A DNA stretch of 50,830 bases, taken from NCBI RefSeq assembly GCF_003515065.1, contig NZ_QXGH01000046.1, positions 1 through 50,830 on the forward strand, written 5' to 3'. This DNA is from Nocardioides immobilis (GTDB taxonomy: Bacteria > Actinomycetota > Actinomycetes > Propionibacteriales > Nocardioidaceae). This document shows, piece after piece, positions 1-9,086 of this stretch (position 1 is the first letter of the stretch; every line of letters starts with the position of its first letter). A program made the translations under genes and the position numbers. The notes beneath the pieces were generated by a model. It did not search any database. It was not told the origin of the DNA and was given only the letters and a program-made list of their open reading frames with translations.

Positions 1-78
1 CGGCTTGTTGGTCTCTTCGACGATCCGGACAGCTCCCTCACGGAACTCCCGGTCGTACTTCTTCCGCTTCTCTGGCAT
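1..78 (-). CDS. IS3-family transposase OrfA, N-terminal fragment
   Basis: Only the first 26 residues lie in the window, beginning MPEKRKKYDREFREGAVRI and continuing to the window edge. The pattern of basic residues, a YDxEF core and GAVRIVEE is typical of the helix-turn-helix start of IS3/IS2-type OrfA, which binds the element ends. The ATG at 76-78 has a GAGGAT ribosome-binding-like sequence just upstream. An in-frame ATG at 88-90 would add four residues. The catalytic DDE subunit (OrfB) would lie outside the window. Confidence 0.65.
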   Translation of the reverse strand, partial: MPEKRKKYDREFREGAVRIVEETNKP

Positions 79-123
79 CTCGATCCTCATTGTCGATGCC
101 TCTACGGTCCGGGGGGAACCTCA
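1..123 (-). mobile_element. End of an IS3-family-type insertion sequence (runs off the window)
   Basis: On the minus strand the HNH reading frame runs normally to the residues CEVH. It then switches at about base 123 to a sequence starting TGAGGTTCCCCCCGG, which has the 5'-TG expected of an IS3-family terminal inverted repeat. A transposase OrfA-like start follows within 50 bp. The element continues beyond base 1, so the other end, the target duplication and OrfB cannot be seen. The junction position is inferred from where the host protein stops matching its family. Confidence 0.6.
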
Positions 124-1264
124 GATGGACTTCGCACCAGGGTGCGGGGACGGTGCAGCCTTCGCCGCGGCAGGTCTTGTCGCGTAGGGCCATGGCTTTG
201 CGTTGGGCCGGTGAGAAGAGGCGGCGGGTGCGGCCCAGATCGAGGATCTCGCCCTTCCCGCCGAGGACGACCGGGATGATGCCGGCGTTGCAGGCCAGCC
301 GCCGGATGGCTTCCGCGCTGAGGTTGTCGCCGGCGGAGAGGTCGGCGTCGATCAGGCCGCCGGTGGCCAGCCGCTTGATCAGGGACTCCTCGGTGATGGT
401 GACCATCACCGTGGTCGCATCGCCGCCGTGGGCGGGGAGCTTGCGGGGGTTGAGGTGCTCGATCAGCGCGCAGAACGCCCGGCCGAGCCGACGGGGGTAG
501 GGGATGCGGTCTTCCTCCCCGGTGGGTGCGTCCTTGGCCTTGCGCGGGCTGGTGAAGGCTTCGAGGTAGGTGCGGAGCCGGGCGGCGGCCTCGTCGGGGA
601 TCATCCCGGACAGTCGGGTTGTCCCGTCCCCGACCGGGCGTAGCGAGAGCCGGGTCTTCTCCCGGGCTCGCTGCTCCTCGGCCTCGAGCCGTTTCGCTGC
701 CTCGGCGTCGGCGATCTCCGGTGCCACGACGTCGAGAATGTGGCGGGCCAGGCGGCGCAGCTCACTGGGCCGGTAGTCGCGCGCGTAGTCGACGAGCTGT
801 TCCTCGGCCTTCGCGATCACCTCGACCCCGACCCGGTCCGGGACGTTGTCGAGGCCGGCGACGATCACCCGCGCCTGCTCCGCCGACACGGTGCCGGCGG
901 CCATCCCGGCCGCCACCCGCGACCACTTCTAGTCCAGCGCGGTGGCGAGGTGGGCCTCGGCCCGCGCCGTTGACGAGTCCGCCTGGGTCTGGTGTGCCAG
1001 CCACGCGCCGACGTCACGCGCGCCAGCGTCCTCGGCGACGTCGCCGGCAGCGGCCAGGACCCGCAGCTTCAGCTCCGCGAGCTGACGCTCGGCCCGGGTC
1101 AACGCGACCACCGCGGCCCGCTTGTCATCGGGGCTCATGTAGACCGGTTGCAGCTCGGCGACCTCCGCCACCACGGTGGACACCGTCTCGGCGCACGCCA
1201 CGATCGGGTGCGGCTGGGGCATCAGCTGTGCGACCACGATGAAGTCCTCCCGAGTGGCCTCCAT
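124..1264 (-). pseudogene. DUF222/HNH endonuclease family gene, broken by an amber codon and an IS insertion
   Basis: This is a disrupted member of the DUF222 plus HNH family, common and multicopy in actinobacteria and often linked to mobile DNA. The N-terminal part (1264 down to about 932) ends in LATALD and is followed by an in-frame TAG at 929-931. The same frame then continues KWSRVAAGMAAG and carries on as the rest of DUF222. The HNH start (RDKTCRGEGCTVPAPWCEVH) is present. The remaining HNH His/Asn residues are missing because the IS3-type end joins at about base 123. Two independent lesions make a working full-length nuclease unlikely. A separate protein restarting at the ATG at 916 would still lack the HNH core. 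Confidence 0.8.
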
Positions 1265-1503
1265 CGTACATCAGTTCGATTCAAAATGGAACACTGCCTG
1301 CGGCTTCGCCGTAAAGTCGCCTAGCCCACCGCGACCACCAGCCGTACCTCCGCGGCCGCAAGCACAGCGAGCAGCCCAGGCCTCCTGAAAACGCAGGCAG
1401 GGCCCGGGGAACCGCGCCGCGACCGACGACAACCCGAAGGCCGCCGACCCCAGGACGGCGAGCCCTCCCGTCGGGCGTGAGGGCGGCCGGAGAGAATGAC
1501 CCC

Positions 1504-3987
1504 ATGGCACGGCGTACGACGACACCACCCCCGCCCGAGGACTTCGAGGAGCACATCCTCGACACCGACATCCGCGACGAGATGGAGTCCTCGTTCCTGG
1601 AGTACGCCTACTCCGTCATCTACTCCCGGGCCCTCCCCGACGCCCGCGACGGCCTCAAGCCGGTGCAGCGGCGGATCCTCTACACGATGAACGACATGGG
1701 CCTCCGTCCCGACCGCGGCCACGTCAAGAGCGCCCGCGTCGTCGGGGAGGTGATGGGTCGGCTGCACCCGCACGGCGACTCCGCCATCTACGACGCACTC
1801 GTCCGGATGGCCCAGCCCTGGTCGATGCGGCTGCCGTTCATCGACGGCCACGGCAACTTCGGCAGCTCCGACGACTCCCCGGCGGCCATGCGTTACACCG
1901 AGTGCCGGATGGCGCCGGCCGCAGTGGCGATGACCGAGTCGATCGACGAGGACACCGTCGACTTCCGGCCCAACTACGACAGCCGCGAGCTCGAGCCCTC
2001 GGTCCTGCCCTCGGCGATCCCCAACCTGGTCGTCAACGGCACCACCGGCATCGCGGTCGGCATGGCGACCAACATGGCGCCGCACAACCTGGTCGAGGTG
2101 GTGCAGGCGCTGCGCCACCTGATCAAGCACCCCGGCACCGACGTCGACGGCCTGATGCGGTTCATCCCGGGCCCGGACCTGCCGACCGGCGGCAAGATCG
2201 TCGGCCTCGACGGGATCCGCGACGCCTACGAGACCGGTCGCGGCACCTTCCGGATGCGGGCGACGACCCGGATCGAGACGATCGGCCGCCGCAAGGGCAT
2301 CGTCGTCACCGAGCTCCCCTACGGCGTCGGCACCGAGAAGGTCGTCGAGCGGATCAAGACCCTGGTGCAGGGCAAGAAGCTGCAGGGCATCGCCGACCTG
2401 AAGGACCTCACCGACCGCTCCCACGGCCTCCGCCTGGTGATCGAGGTCAAGAACGGCTTCGTGCCGGAGGCGCTGCTCGAGCAGCTCTACAAGCACACGC
2501 CGATGGAGGACACCTTCGGCATCAACAACGTGGCACTCGTCGACGGCCAGCCCCGCACCCTGGGCCTCAAGGAGATGCTGACGGTCTTCCTCGACCACCG
2601 GTACGACGTGGTCCGGCGGCGGTCCCAGTTCCGCCGCAACAAGAAGGCCGAGCGGCTGCACCTGGTCGACGGCCTGCTCATCGCGCTGATCGACATCGAC
2701 GAGGTCATCCAGGTGATCCGCACGAGCGACGACTCGGCGGCAGCCAAGGAACGGTTGATGTCGGTCTTCGACCTGTCCCAGGCACAGGCCGACTACATCC
2801 TCGAGATGCAGCTGCGCCGGCTCACCCGGTTCTCCAAGATCGAGCTGGAGAAGGAGCAGGAGACGCTGCGCCGCGAGATCGAGGAGCTCGACGCGATCCT
2901 TGCCGACGAGGGCCTCCTCAAGCGCGTGGTGAGCGACGAGCTCGGTGAGGTCGCGAAGACGTTCGGCACGCCTCGCCGTACGGTCCTGCTCGAGTCGGCC
3001 GGCACCGCCGCGGTGACGGCGGCAGCAGTCCCGCTCGAGGTCCCCGACGACCCGTGCTTCGCGCTCCTCTCCTCGACCGGCCTGCTGGCGCGCACCAGCA
3101 GCGCCGAGCCGGTCGGCACCGGCGGCGCCCGGGCCAACCACGACGTGGTCGTGTCGGCAGTACCGGCGACGGCGCGCGGCGAGATCGGCGTCCTCACCAG
3201 CGCGGGCCGGCTCCTGCGGCTCGGCGTGCTGGACCTGCCGACGATCCCGCCCTCGGCCAACGAGTCACACCTCCAGGGCGGCGTGCCGCTCACCGAGCTG
3301 CTCTCGCTCGACGCCGGCGAGCGGGCACTCGGGCTGTGCACGCTCGCGACCGACGGGCCGGGCCTCGCCCTCGGCACCCGGCAGGGCGTGGTCAAGCGGG
3401 TCAACCCGGAGGTGCTCGGCAAGGACGAGTGGGACGTCATCAGCCTCAAGGACGGCGACGAGGTTGTCGGTGCGGTCGAGCTGCGCACCGGCGAGGAGGA
3501 GCTCTGCTTCGTGACCTCCGACGCCCAGCTGCTGCACTACGGAGCGGCCGGGGTCCGGCCGCAGGGCCGCTCGGGCGGCGGCATGGCCGGCGTCCGGCTG
3601 GCCGCGGGCGAGCGGGTGGTCTGGTTCGGCGCGCTCGACCTCCCGTCGTACGGCGACGGCGCGGTGCTCGTCACCTCGTCCGGGTCGTCCACCGCGCTCC
3701 CCGGCACCGAGCCCGGCGCGCTGAAGGTGACCGACTTCGCCGAGTACCCGGCCAAGGGCCGCGCCACCGGCGGCGTCCGCTGCCACCGGTTCCTCAAGGG
3801 CGAGGACACGCTCGTGTTCGCGTGGGCAGGTCCGGCCCCGGCGCGCGCCGCGGCCGCGAGCGGTGCGCCCGTCGACCTCCCGGAGGCCACCGGGCGCCGC
3901 GACGGCTCGGGCGTGCCCGGCAGCCAGGCGCTCGCTGCGTGTGCCGGACCACTCGCGACGGTGCTCACCGTGGCTGTGTCAGGGTGA
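1504..3987 (+). CDS. parC: DNA topoisomerase IV / gyrase-like subunit A
   Basis: This is the breakage-reunion subunit of a type IIA topoisomerase, 827 residues. The start at ATG 1504 is preceded by GGAGAG about 10 nt upstream. The winged-helix region contains HPHGDSAIYD at residues 88-97, so Ser93 and Asp97 sit at the fluoroquinolone-determinant positions. The catalytic tyrosine is Tyr131 in RYTE. A tower and coiled-coil region follows to about residue 500. The C-terminal beta-pinwheel has only a degenerate GyrA-box-like segment (QGRSGGG), which favours a ParC-type enzyme over a supercoiling gyrase. The partner subunit B is encoded 5 kb downstream on the opposite strand. A second gyrase elsewhere in the genome is assumed, not seen. 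Confidence 0.88.
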   Translation: MARRTTTPPPPEDFEEHILDTDIRDEMESSFLEYAYSVIYSRALPDARDGLKPVQRRILYTMNDMGLRPDRGHVKSARVVGEVMGRLHPHGDSAIYDALVRMAQPWSMRLPFIDGHGNFGSSDDSPAAMRYTECRMAPAAVAMTESIDEDTVDFRPNYDSRELEPSVLPSAIPNLVVNGTTGIAVGMATNMAPHNLVEVVQALRHLIKHPGTDVDGLMRFIPGPDLPTGGKIVGLDGIRDAYETGRGTFRMRATTRIETIGRRKGIVVTELPYGVGTEKVVERIKTLVQGKKLQGIADLKDLTDRSHGLRLVIEVKNGFVPEALLEQLYKHTPMEDTFGINNVALVDGQPRTLGLKEMLTVFLDHRYDVVRRRSQFRRNKKAERLHLVDGLLIALIDIDEVIQVIRTSDDSAAAKERLMSVFDLSQAQADYILEMQLRRLTRFSKIELEKEQETLRREIEELDAILADEGLLKRVVSDELGEVAKTFGTPRRTVLLESAGTAAVTAAAVPLEVPDDPCFALLSSTGLLARTSSAEPVGTGGARANHDVVVSAVPATARGEIGVLTSAGRLLRLGVLDLPTIPPSANESHLQGGVPLTELLSLDAGERALGLCTLATDGPGLALGTRQGVVKRVNPEVLGKDEWDVISLKDGDEVVGAVELRTGEEELCFVTSDAQLLHYGAAGVRPQGRSGGGMAGVRLAAGERVVWFGALDLPSYGDGAVLVTSSGSSTALPGTEPGALKVTDFAEYPAKGRATGGVRCHRFLKGEDTLVFAWAGPAPARAAAASGAPVDLPEATGRRDGSGVPGSQALAACAGPLATVLTVAVSG

Positions 3988-3991
3988 CGCC

Positions 3992-4747
3992 ATGACGCTT
4001 GCCCACACGCTCCGCAGAGTCGCCGCGGCCGCCCTGGTCGGCAGCCTGACCGTGGTCTCCGCCACCGCCTGCAGCGGCGGCGAGGACCCGGTGACCGAGA
4101 ACGAGGACCTCGACGACGACGGTGACGGCGAGGTCACCCCCGAAGAGGTGATGGCGGGCGCGAAGGCCAAGCTCGACGAGACCAGTGGCGTCGAGGTCGG
4201 TCTCAGCACCGACGACAAGCCCGACAGCGGCGACTACCTCGCGTCGGCCGAGGGCGTGCTGATCGCCGACCCTGCCGCCTTCGAGGGCGAGGTCGCCGGC
4301 CGGGTGATGGGCATCGATGCGAGCGAGATCCCCGTGGTCTCCGTCGACGGCGACCTCTACGTCGAGGCCCCGGTCGTCGGCTGGCAGAAGGTCGACCCCA
4401 GCGAGTTCTGCGCGCCCGACCCGGCCCAGCTGCTGAATCCCGAGACCGGCGTCTCCCCCATCCTGACCGCGACCGAGGACCTCGAGGAGGGCGAGAGCGA
4501 GCTCGGCGGCGACGACAACAGCGAGACGATCACGCCGTTCACCGGCACCGTCCCGTCCGAAACGGTGCGCAACATCCTCCCGTGCGCCGAAGGCGACTCG
4601 TTCGACGCGACCTACCGGATCGACGGCGACGGCTTCCTCAAGGAGGCCGAGATCACCGGCGAGTTCTTCCCCGGCATGGACGCGATCACCTATGTCATCG
4701 AGGTCCACGACTACGACGTCGAGCAGGAGATCACGGCCCCGGAATGA
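3992..4747 (+). CDS. LprG/LppX-family lipoprotein
   Basis: A 251-residue secreted lipoprotein. It has a basic start (HTLRR), a hydrophobic core and a lipobox-like SATAC, so lipidation is expected at Cys27. An acidic, Asp/Glu-rich linker follows. The rest has the LppX_LprAFG-type pattern (GDLYVEAPVVGWQKVDPSEF). In mycobacteria this fold carries triacylated glycolipids or lipoglycans to the outer envelope. The ATG lies 4 nt after the parC stop, with AGGG overlapping that stop. The MFS exporter gene begins 10 nt downstream, reproducing the lprG-P55 arrangement. The family is fairly certain; the ligand is inferred by analogy. Confidence 0.78.
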   Translation: MTLAHTLRRVAAAALVGSLTVVSATACSGGEDPVTENEDLDDDGDGEVTPEEVMAGAKAKLDETSGVEVGLSTDDKPDSGDYLASAEGVLIADPAAFEGEVAGRVMGIDASEIPVVSVDGDLYVEAPVVGWQKVDPSEFCAPDPAQLLNPETGVSPILTATEDLEEGESELGGDDNSETITPFTGTVPSETVRNILPCAEGDSFDATYRIDGDGFLKEAEITGEFFPGMDAITYVIEVHDYDVEQEITAPE

Positions 4748-4757
4748 ACTGCCCGAC

Positions 4758-6518
4758 ATGACCGCACCGGCTGACGGGGAGACCGGCGCGGGCCCCGATG
4801 CCCGGTCCCGGCTGCTCCTGGGATTCTGCGCGGCGGCCGTCGCCTTCGCCGCGATCGACACCTACGTCGTCGTGCTGGCGCTGCCCGACATGATGGCGGC
4901 GGTCGGCATCCCCGTCGACGAGCTCCAGCGGGCGGCGCCGATCGTCTCCGGCTTCCTGCTCGGGTACGTCGCGATGCTGCCCCTCATCGGGCGGATCGCC
5001 GACCTGCGCGGCCAGGTGCCGGTGCTCGCAGCGTCGCTCGCCGTGTTCGCGTTCGGCTCGCTGCTGACGGCGGTCTCCTACGACCTGGTCACGCTGGTGA
5101 TCGGCCGGTTCCTCCAGGGCGCCGGTGGCGGCGGCCTGGTGCCCGCCACGATGGCGCTGGTCGCCGCGCTCTACCCGATCGAGCAGCGCGGGCTGCCGCT
5201 CGGGCTGGTGTCCGGCGTGCAGGAGATCGGCAGCGTGCTCGGGCCGCTGTTCGGCGCGCTGGTGCTCGCGTTCGGGTCCTGGCGCACCATCTTCGTGATC
5301 AACCTCGCCGTCGGCGTGCTCCTCGCGGTCGCTGTCCGGGTGCTGTGGCAGCCGGAGGTCTCGAGGCTCGGTGCTGGCGCACCTCGCACCTCAACCAGCG
5401 GCAGGCCGGACCTGCTCGGCGGGCTGGCGGCCGTCGGACTCCTCGCGGCCGGCTTCCTCGTCTTCCTCCAGCCGTCGGAGCTCAAGCGCGACCTGACCTG
5501 GGGCCAGCTCTTCATCCCGTACGTCGACGGCGGCAACCGCTGGGTGACACCGATCGGCCTCATCGCCATCGGCGCGTTCGTGCTGCTCGTCCTCCGGTGC
5601 GTCCTGGCCCGGCGGCCCCTCATCGACGTCCGCGGCTGGGCCCGGGCAGCGGTCGAGGCCGACCTGGTGGGCGCGACGCTGCTGGCGGTGGCCCTCGGCG
5701 GCATCGTGCTCGCATTCGCGAGCGCCGATCCCGAGGTCGCCGTGTTCAACCCGAAGGGCGGCTGGTTCCTCCTCGGCGCCGGTCTCGCGGCGGCGGCACT
5801 CGTCGTCCACCTGCTCCGTGCCGACGCTCCGATCATCCCGCGCGCAGCCCTCGCGGCGGTGCCGGCCTGGGGCTCGCTCGTCGTGAGCTTCCTGGTCGGG
5901 TGGGCGTTGATCGCCGCACTGGTCGACATCCCGCTCTTCGCGCGCACGACGACCTATCGCGACTCCCAGCTCGGCGCGGCACTGATCCTGCTGCGCTTCC
6001 TGGTCGCGCTGCCGGTCGGCGCGATCGTCGGGGGCTACCTCCTGCGACGGCTGCCGGCGGGCGTGATCACCGCGGTCGGCATGCTGATGGCCGCTGGCGG
6101 GTTCTTCTGGATGGCGCAGTGGGACGTCGCCAGCCTCGACGGGTTCGCGTCGAACGTGCCGCTCGTGCTGGGCGGCCTCGGCTTCGGGCTCGCGCTGGCG
6201 CCGGTGAACGCGGCGATCCTGTCGACCACCGCCCACGACACGCACGGGCTCGCGAGCGCGCTGGTCGTGGTCGCGCGGATGGTGGGCATGCTGGTCGGCA
6301 TCTCGGTGCTGACCACCTGGGGGCTGCGCCAGCTCCACGCCGAGCACGCGAAGCACCCCGACCTCGACCTGGTCGAGCTCGCGATCGTGCAGGAGCAGTC
6401 GGTCTTCACCGGCGCGGCCGTCGCGGCGGTGGCGGCTGCCGTTCTCGCGCTCGTGCTCTTCCGCGCGGCGCCGACCCGAGGCTTGGACACGGCCGACGTA
6501 CTCCGCACCGGCGGATAA
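4758..6518 (+). CDS. MFS exporter, P55 (Rv1410c)-like
   Basis: A 586-residue polytopic membrane protein with about 14 hydrophobic segments. It has the MFS signature after TM2 (GRIADLRGQVPVL) and a second conserved segment (GRFLQGAGGGGLVPATMALV). Its size and a long central insertion match P55-type drug or lipid exporters. The start is ATG 4758, 10 nt after the lipoprotein stop. In mycobacteria the lipoprotein LprG and P55 act together in triacylglyceride and lipoglycan export, so a linked role is inferred here. A general drug-efflux function cannot be excluded. The stop codon is embedded in the -10 hexamer of the next gene. Confidence 0.8.
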   Translation: MTAPADGETGAGPDARSRLLLGFCAAAVAFAAIDTYVVVLALPDMMAAVGIPVDELQRAAPIVSGFLLGYVAMLPLIGRIADLRGQVPVLAASLAVFAFGSLLTAVSYDLVTLVIGRFLQGAGGGGLVPATMALVAALYPIEQRGLPLGLVSGVQEIGSVLGPLFGALVLAFGSWRTIFVINLAVGVLLAVAVRVLWQPEVSRLGAGAPRTSTSGRPDLLGGLAAVGLLAAGFLVFLQPSELKRDLTWGQLFIPYVDGGNRWVTPIGLIAIGAFVLLVLRCVLARRPLIDVRGWARAAVEADLVGATLLAVALGGIVLAFASADPEVAVFNPKGGWFLLGAGLAAAALVVHLLRADAPIIPRAALAAVPAWGSLVVSFLVGWALIAALVDIPLFARTTTYRDSQLGAALILLRFLVALPVGAIVGGYLLRRLPAGVITAVGMLMAAGGFFWMAQWDVASLDGFASNVPLVLGGLGFGLALAPVNAAILSTTAHDTHGLASALVVVARMVGMLVGISVLTTWGLRQLHAEHAKHPDLDLVELAIVQEQSVFTGAAVAAVAAAVLALVLFRAAPTRGLDTADVLRTGG

Positions 6519-6521
6519 ATT
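6516..6521 (+). promoter_or_regulatory. Leaderless -10 element for the carbonic anhydrase gene
   Basis: TAAATT fits TANNNT and lies 7 nt before the ATG at 6529, with no Shine-Dalgarno sequence between. This is the usual geometry of an actinobacterial leaderless transcript. The hexamer overlaps the TAA stop of the MFS gene, so the downstream gene can be expressed on its own. Confidence 0.5.
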
Positions 6522-6528
6522 GGGCGCC

Positions 6529-7023
6529 ATGAGCAACTTCGACGACCTGCTCGCGGCGAACCGTGACTTCGCGATCGACTTCAAGCTCGGTGGCTTCGAT
6601 GGCGTCGCCCACGCGGGCCTGGCGATCGTGACCTGCATGGACTCGCGGATCGACCCGCTCGGCATGGTCGGCCTCGCGCCCGGCGACGCGAAGATCTTCC
6701 GCAACCCCGGCGCCCGGGTCGACTCCGCGGCCCTCGAGGCGCTGGTCCTCGCGGTCCACCTGCTGAAGGTGGACCGGATCATCATCGTCCCGCACACCCG
6801 CTGTGCAGTGGCGTCGGCCTCCGAGGGCGAGCTCCGCGCCCGGGTGTCGGAGTCTGCGGGCCAGGACGCGTCCTGGCAGACGTTCCACGTCATCGAGGAC
6901 CAGGCCCAGGCGCTGGCGGAGGACGTGCAGAAGGTGCGCTCGCACCCGCTCATCCCGGACAACGTCGAGGTCGGCGGATTCCTGTACGACGTCGACACCG
7001 GACTGCTCACGCAGAAGGTGTGA
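6529..7023 (+). CDS. Beta-class carbonic anhydrase (Rv1284/CanA-like)
   Basis: A 164-residue zinc enzyme that interconverts CO2 and bicarbonate in the cytoplasm. The zinc and catalytic residues are visible: Cys36, Asp38 and Arg40 in CMDSR, and His89 and Cys92 in HTRC. This is the standard beta-CA Cys-His-Cys zinc site with its Asp-Arg dyad. The length matches the short mycobacterial CanA type (about 163 residues). The ATG at 6529 is preferred over a TTG at 6520 because it follows a leaderless -10 hexamer at the right distance. Confidence 0.88.
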   Translation: MSNFDDLLAANRDFAIDFKLGGFDGVAHAGLAIVTCMDSRIDPLGMVGLAPGDAKIFRNPGARVDSAALEALVLAVHLLKVDRIIIVPHTRCAVASASEGELRARVSESAGQDASWQTFHVIEDQAQALAEDVQKVRSHPLIPDNVEVGGFLYDVDTGLLTQKV

Positions 7024-7195
7024 CCCCTGGGGCGGGCGGGGCGTCACAGTGTTGCCAGATCTGAGAGCCTCCCCGTTCCGGGGCACTGCTCGCGCAACTG
7101 TCGCCGCCGTACCCTGCAAGTACTGAGCCCTCCTGTGCCGCACGGGCGGGCTTCGGTCGTGCTCCCGCCGGCCGTGGGGCGCGGCGCGGAGGACC

Positions 7196-8068
7196 ATGCC
7201 TGCTCGGGACGACATCGATCGGATCAGTCAGGCACAGTCCCGCCTCGCCGCTCGATCCGACCGCGCCGCCCGCGCCGATGCCGGCACGGTCTGGTCGGCC
7301 TTCATGGCGCACACCACGACACCGGGATGGCCGAAGGACAAGACGCGGAGCGCGGTCCTCAGCAACCTGGTGTCCCTGGTCCTGCTCGGTGACGCCGAGG
7401 ACATCGTGACCCTGGACTCGCTGATCCGCTCGTTCGGCGCGGAGCGGGTCGCCACCATCCAGAGCGAGCTCGACGACATGCTCGGACTCGGGCCCGACCT
7501 GCCGGTGACGACCGCCGCGCTCCGGATCCTCGGTGACGTCGCCCTGATCCGGGAGCGGCTCGCCGGGAGCGGGATGTCGCCGACGAAGGTGACGGCCACG
7601 GTCAAGCGCACCCACCACCAGACCTTCTGGCTGCTGCTCGCCGGCGCCGAGGACCTGCCGCGGACCCAGACCATCCGAACGTCCGCGCAACTGGTCGACC
7701 TGCTCGAGCACGGCACCGCCCGACACTGGCGGGCCGCGCTGCTGCCCTTGATCGAGAGCCCGTGGGGACCCTACGGCGAGCACATCGTGCGGCTCACCAA
7801 GGAGGCCAACCTCGACGCCATCGCCACCGTCCTCCAGGAGTGCCGCAAGGTCTACCAGCAGCGCCAGGAGCAGCGGGAGCGCGACGCGATCGCGCGCGAG
7901 ATCCGGCGGCTGGTCGCGATCAGCGGGCTCACCCAGCGGCAGTTCGCCGCCCAGATCGGGACCTCGCCGTCGCGGCTGTCGACCTACGTCAACGGTCGGG
8001 TCATCCCGTCCGCCGCGATGCTCCTGCGGATCCGACGGGTCGCCCAAGCTCAGCGCCCATCGACCTGA
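7196..8068 (+). CDS. XRE-type helix-turn-helix regulator with a large N-terminal domain
   Basis: A 290-residue protein with a C-terminal Cro/CI-type HTH at about residues 235-285 (SGLTQRQFAAQIGTSPSRLS). The first 200 residues are mainly alpha-helical in composition and not recognised. The ATG is preceded by GGAGGA two bases upstream. Placing the DNA-binding domain at the C terminus behind a long sensor or partner domain is unusual for small XRE proteins and resembles some antitoxin-like actinobacterial regulators. No toxin gene is adjacent. DNA binding is well supported; the target is unknown. Confidence 0.72.
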   Translation: MPARDDIDRISQAQSRLAARSDRAARADAGTVWSAFMAHTTTPGWPKDKTRSAVLSNLVSLVLLGDAEDIVTLDSLIRSFGAERVATIQSELDDMLGLGPDLPVTTAALRILGDVALIRERLAGSGMSPTKVTATVKRTHHQTFWLLLAGAEDLPRTQTIRTSAQLVDLLEHGTARHWRAALLPLIESPWGPYGEHIVRLTKEANLDAIATVLQECRKVYQQRQEQRERDAIAREIRRLVAISGLTQRQFAAQIGTSPSRLSTYVNGRVIPSAAMLLRIRRVAQAQRPST

Positions 8069-8100
8069 GCCACTCTCCGCGCTCGTTGGACTTGCTCGTC

Positions 8101-8106
8101 TAGTCT
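8101..8106 (+). promoter_or_regulatory. Leaderless -10 element for the aldose-epimerase-like gene
   Basis: TAGTCT fits TANNNT and sits 6 nt before the GTG start at 8113, with no ribosome-binding site between. A TTGGAC at 8086-8091 is too close (9 nt) to be its -35. Confidence 0.5.
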
Positions 8107-8112
8107 CGGGCC

Positions 8113-9039
8113 GTGCTTCCACCCAGCGGCGAGCAGTTCCGGATCGAGGCGGCGGGCTACGCCGCCGTCGTGACCGAGAGCGGTGCCGCGCTCCGCTCGC
8201 TCACCTGCGACGGGCGCACCCTGGTCGACGGTTTCGCCGAGGACGCGATGGCCGGCGGCGGCCGCGGCCAGCTGCTGATGCCGTGGCCCAACCGGATCCG
8301 CGACGGCAGGTACGCCGATCCGTCCGGCTCGGGCACCGTCCACCAGCTCGCCCTGACCGAGCCGAAGCGGTCCAACGCGTCCCACGGGCTCGCCCGCTGG
8401 GTGGCCTGGACGCCGGCCGCCCACGAGTCGGACCGGGTCGCCCTGCGCTACCGGCTGATGGCGCAGACGGGCTACCCGTGGACGCTCGACCTGGAGGTGA
8501 CCTACGTCGTCGGCCCCGACGGTCTCACCGTGACCCAGTCGGCCACGAACCGGGCGGGCTCGGCGGCGCCGTACGCCTCGGGTGCGCACCCGTACCTCCT
8601 GGCCGGCACCGGCCCGGTCGACGACTGGACGTTCACCTGCCCGGCCGCCACCCGGCTGCTGACCGACGACGCCCGGCTGTTGCCGACCGCGCGGGCGGAC
8701 CTCACCGGCACCGACCTCGACTTCCGCGAGCCGCGCCGGCTCGGGGCGACCGTCGTCAACGACGCCGTCACGGACCTTGCCCGCGACAGCGACGGTCGTG
8801 CCACGACCGCGGTCGTCGCCGCGGACGGCACCGGTACGGCGCTGTGGGTCGACCAGCACCATCGCTGGCTCCAGCTCTACACCGCCGACGACACCGCGAC
8901 CCCGCGGGTCAGCATCGCCGTCGAGCCGATGACCGCTCCCCCGGACGCCTTCAACTCCGGCGACGACCTGACGCTGATCGAGCCGGCCGCGACGTTCAGC
9001 GCCTCCTGGGGCATCTTCGCAATCCCAGGATCTGGCTAG
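8113..9039 (+). CDS. Aldose 1-epimerase-family protein
   Basis: A 308-residue galactose-mutarotase-fold protein that would interconvert alpha and beta anomers of an aldose or a related sugar. The catalytic triad positions of the family can be picked out: His91 in the ASHGLARW segment, His159 in SGAHPYLLAG, and the base Glu271 in VEPMTAPPDAFNSG. The early NRIRDGRY motif is also typical. Translation starts at GTG 8113 directly downstream of a -10 hexamer, so the message is probably leaderless. It is convergent with parE across a double hairpin. The sugar specificity is not evident. Confidence 0.82.
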   Translation: MLPPSGEQFRIEAAGYAAVVTESGAALRSLTCDGRTLVDGFAEDAMAGGGRGQLLMPWPNRIRDGRYADPSGSGTVHQLALTEPKRSNASHGLARWVAWTPAAHESDRVALRYRLMAQTGYPWTLDLEVTYVVGPDGLTVTQSATNRAGSAAPYASGAHPYLLAGTGPVDDWTFTCPAATRLLTDDARLLPTARADLTGTDLDFREPRRLGATVVNDAVTDLARDSDGRATTAVVAADGTGTALWVDQHHRWLQLYTADDTATPRVSIAVEPMTAPPDAFNSGDDLTLIEPAATFSASWGIFAIPGSG

Positions 9040-9040
9040 A

Positions 9041-9086
9041 CCGCTCGTGCTGCAGGGTCGAGCGGCGACCTGACGGGCTCCGTCAG
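9041..9086. terminator. Tandem hairpins between convergent genes
   Basis: Two adjacent inverted repeats occur here. The first pairs CCGCTCG (9041-9047) with CGAGCGG (9059-9065). The second pairs CTGACGG (9070-9076) with CCGTCAG (9080-9086) across a GCT loop. The second contains the parE stop codon. Neither has a clear U-tract, but their place between convergent 3' ends suggests bidirectional termination. Confidence 0.5.

Noticed and set aside
1265..1503. Possible promoter or gene in the gap before parC
   Set aside because: No -35/-10 pair with acceptable spacing was found, and the open frames here are antisense or lack motifs. Only the parC ribosome-binding site is convincing.
1321..3141. 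A 606-codon minus-strand open frame opposite parC
   Set aside because: It covers the catalytic core of parC in antisense, has no recognisable motif and has repetitive Asp/Leu/Val composition typical of shadow frames.
7063..7090. A small hairpin CCCCG-TTC-CGGGG after the carbonic anhydrase gene
   Set aside because: The stem is only five base pairs with no U-tract, too weak to call a terminator in DNA this rich in GC.
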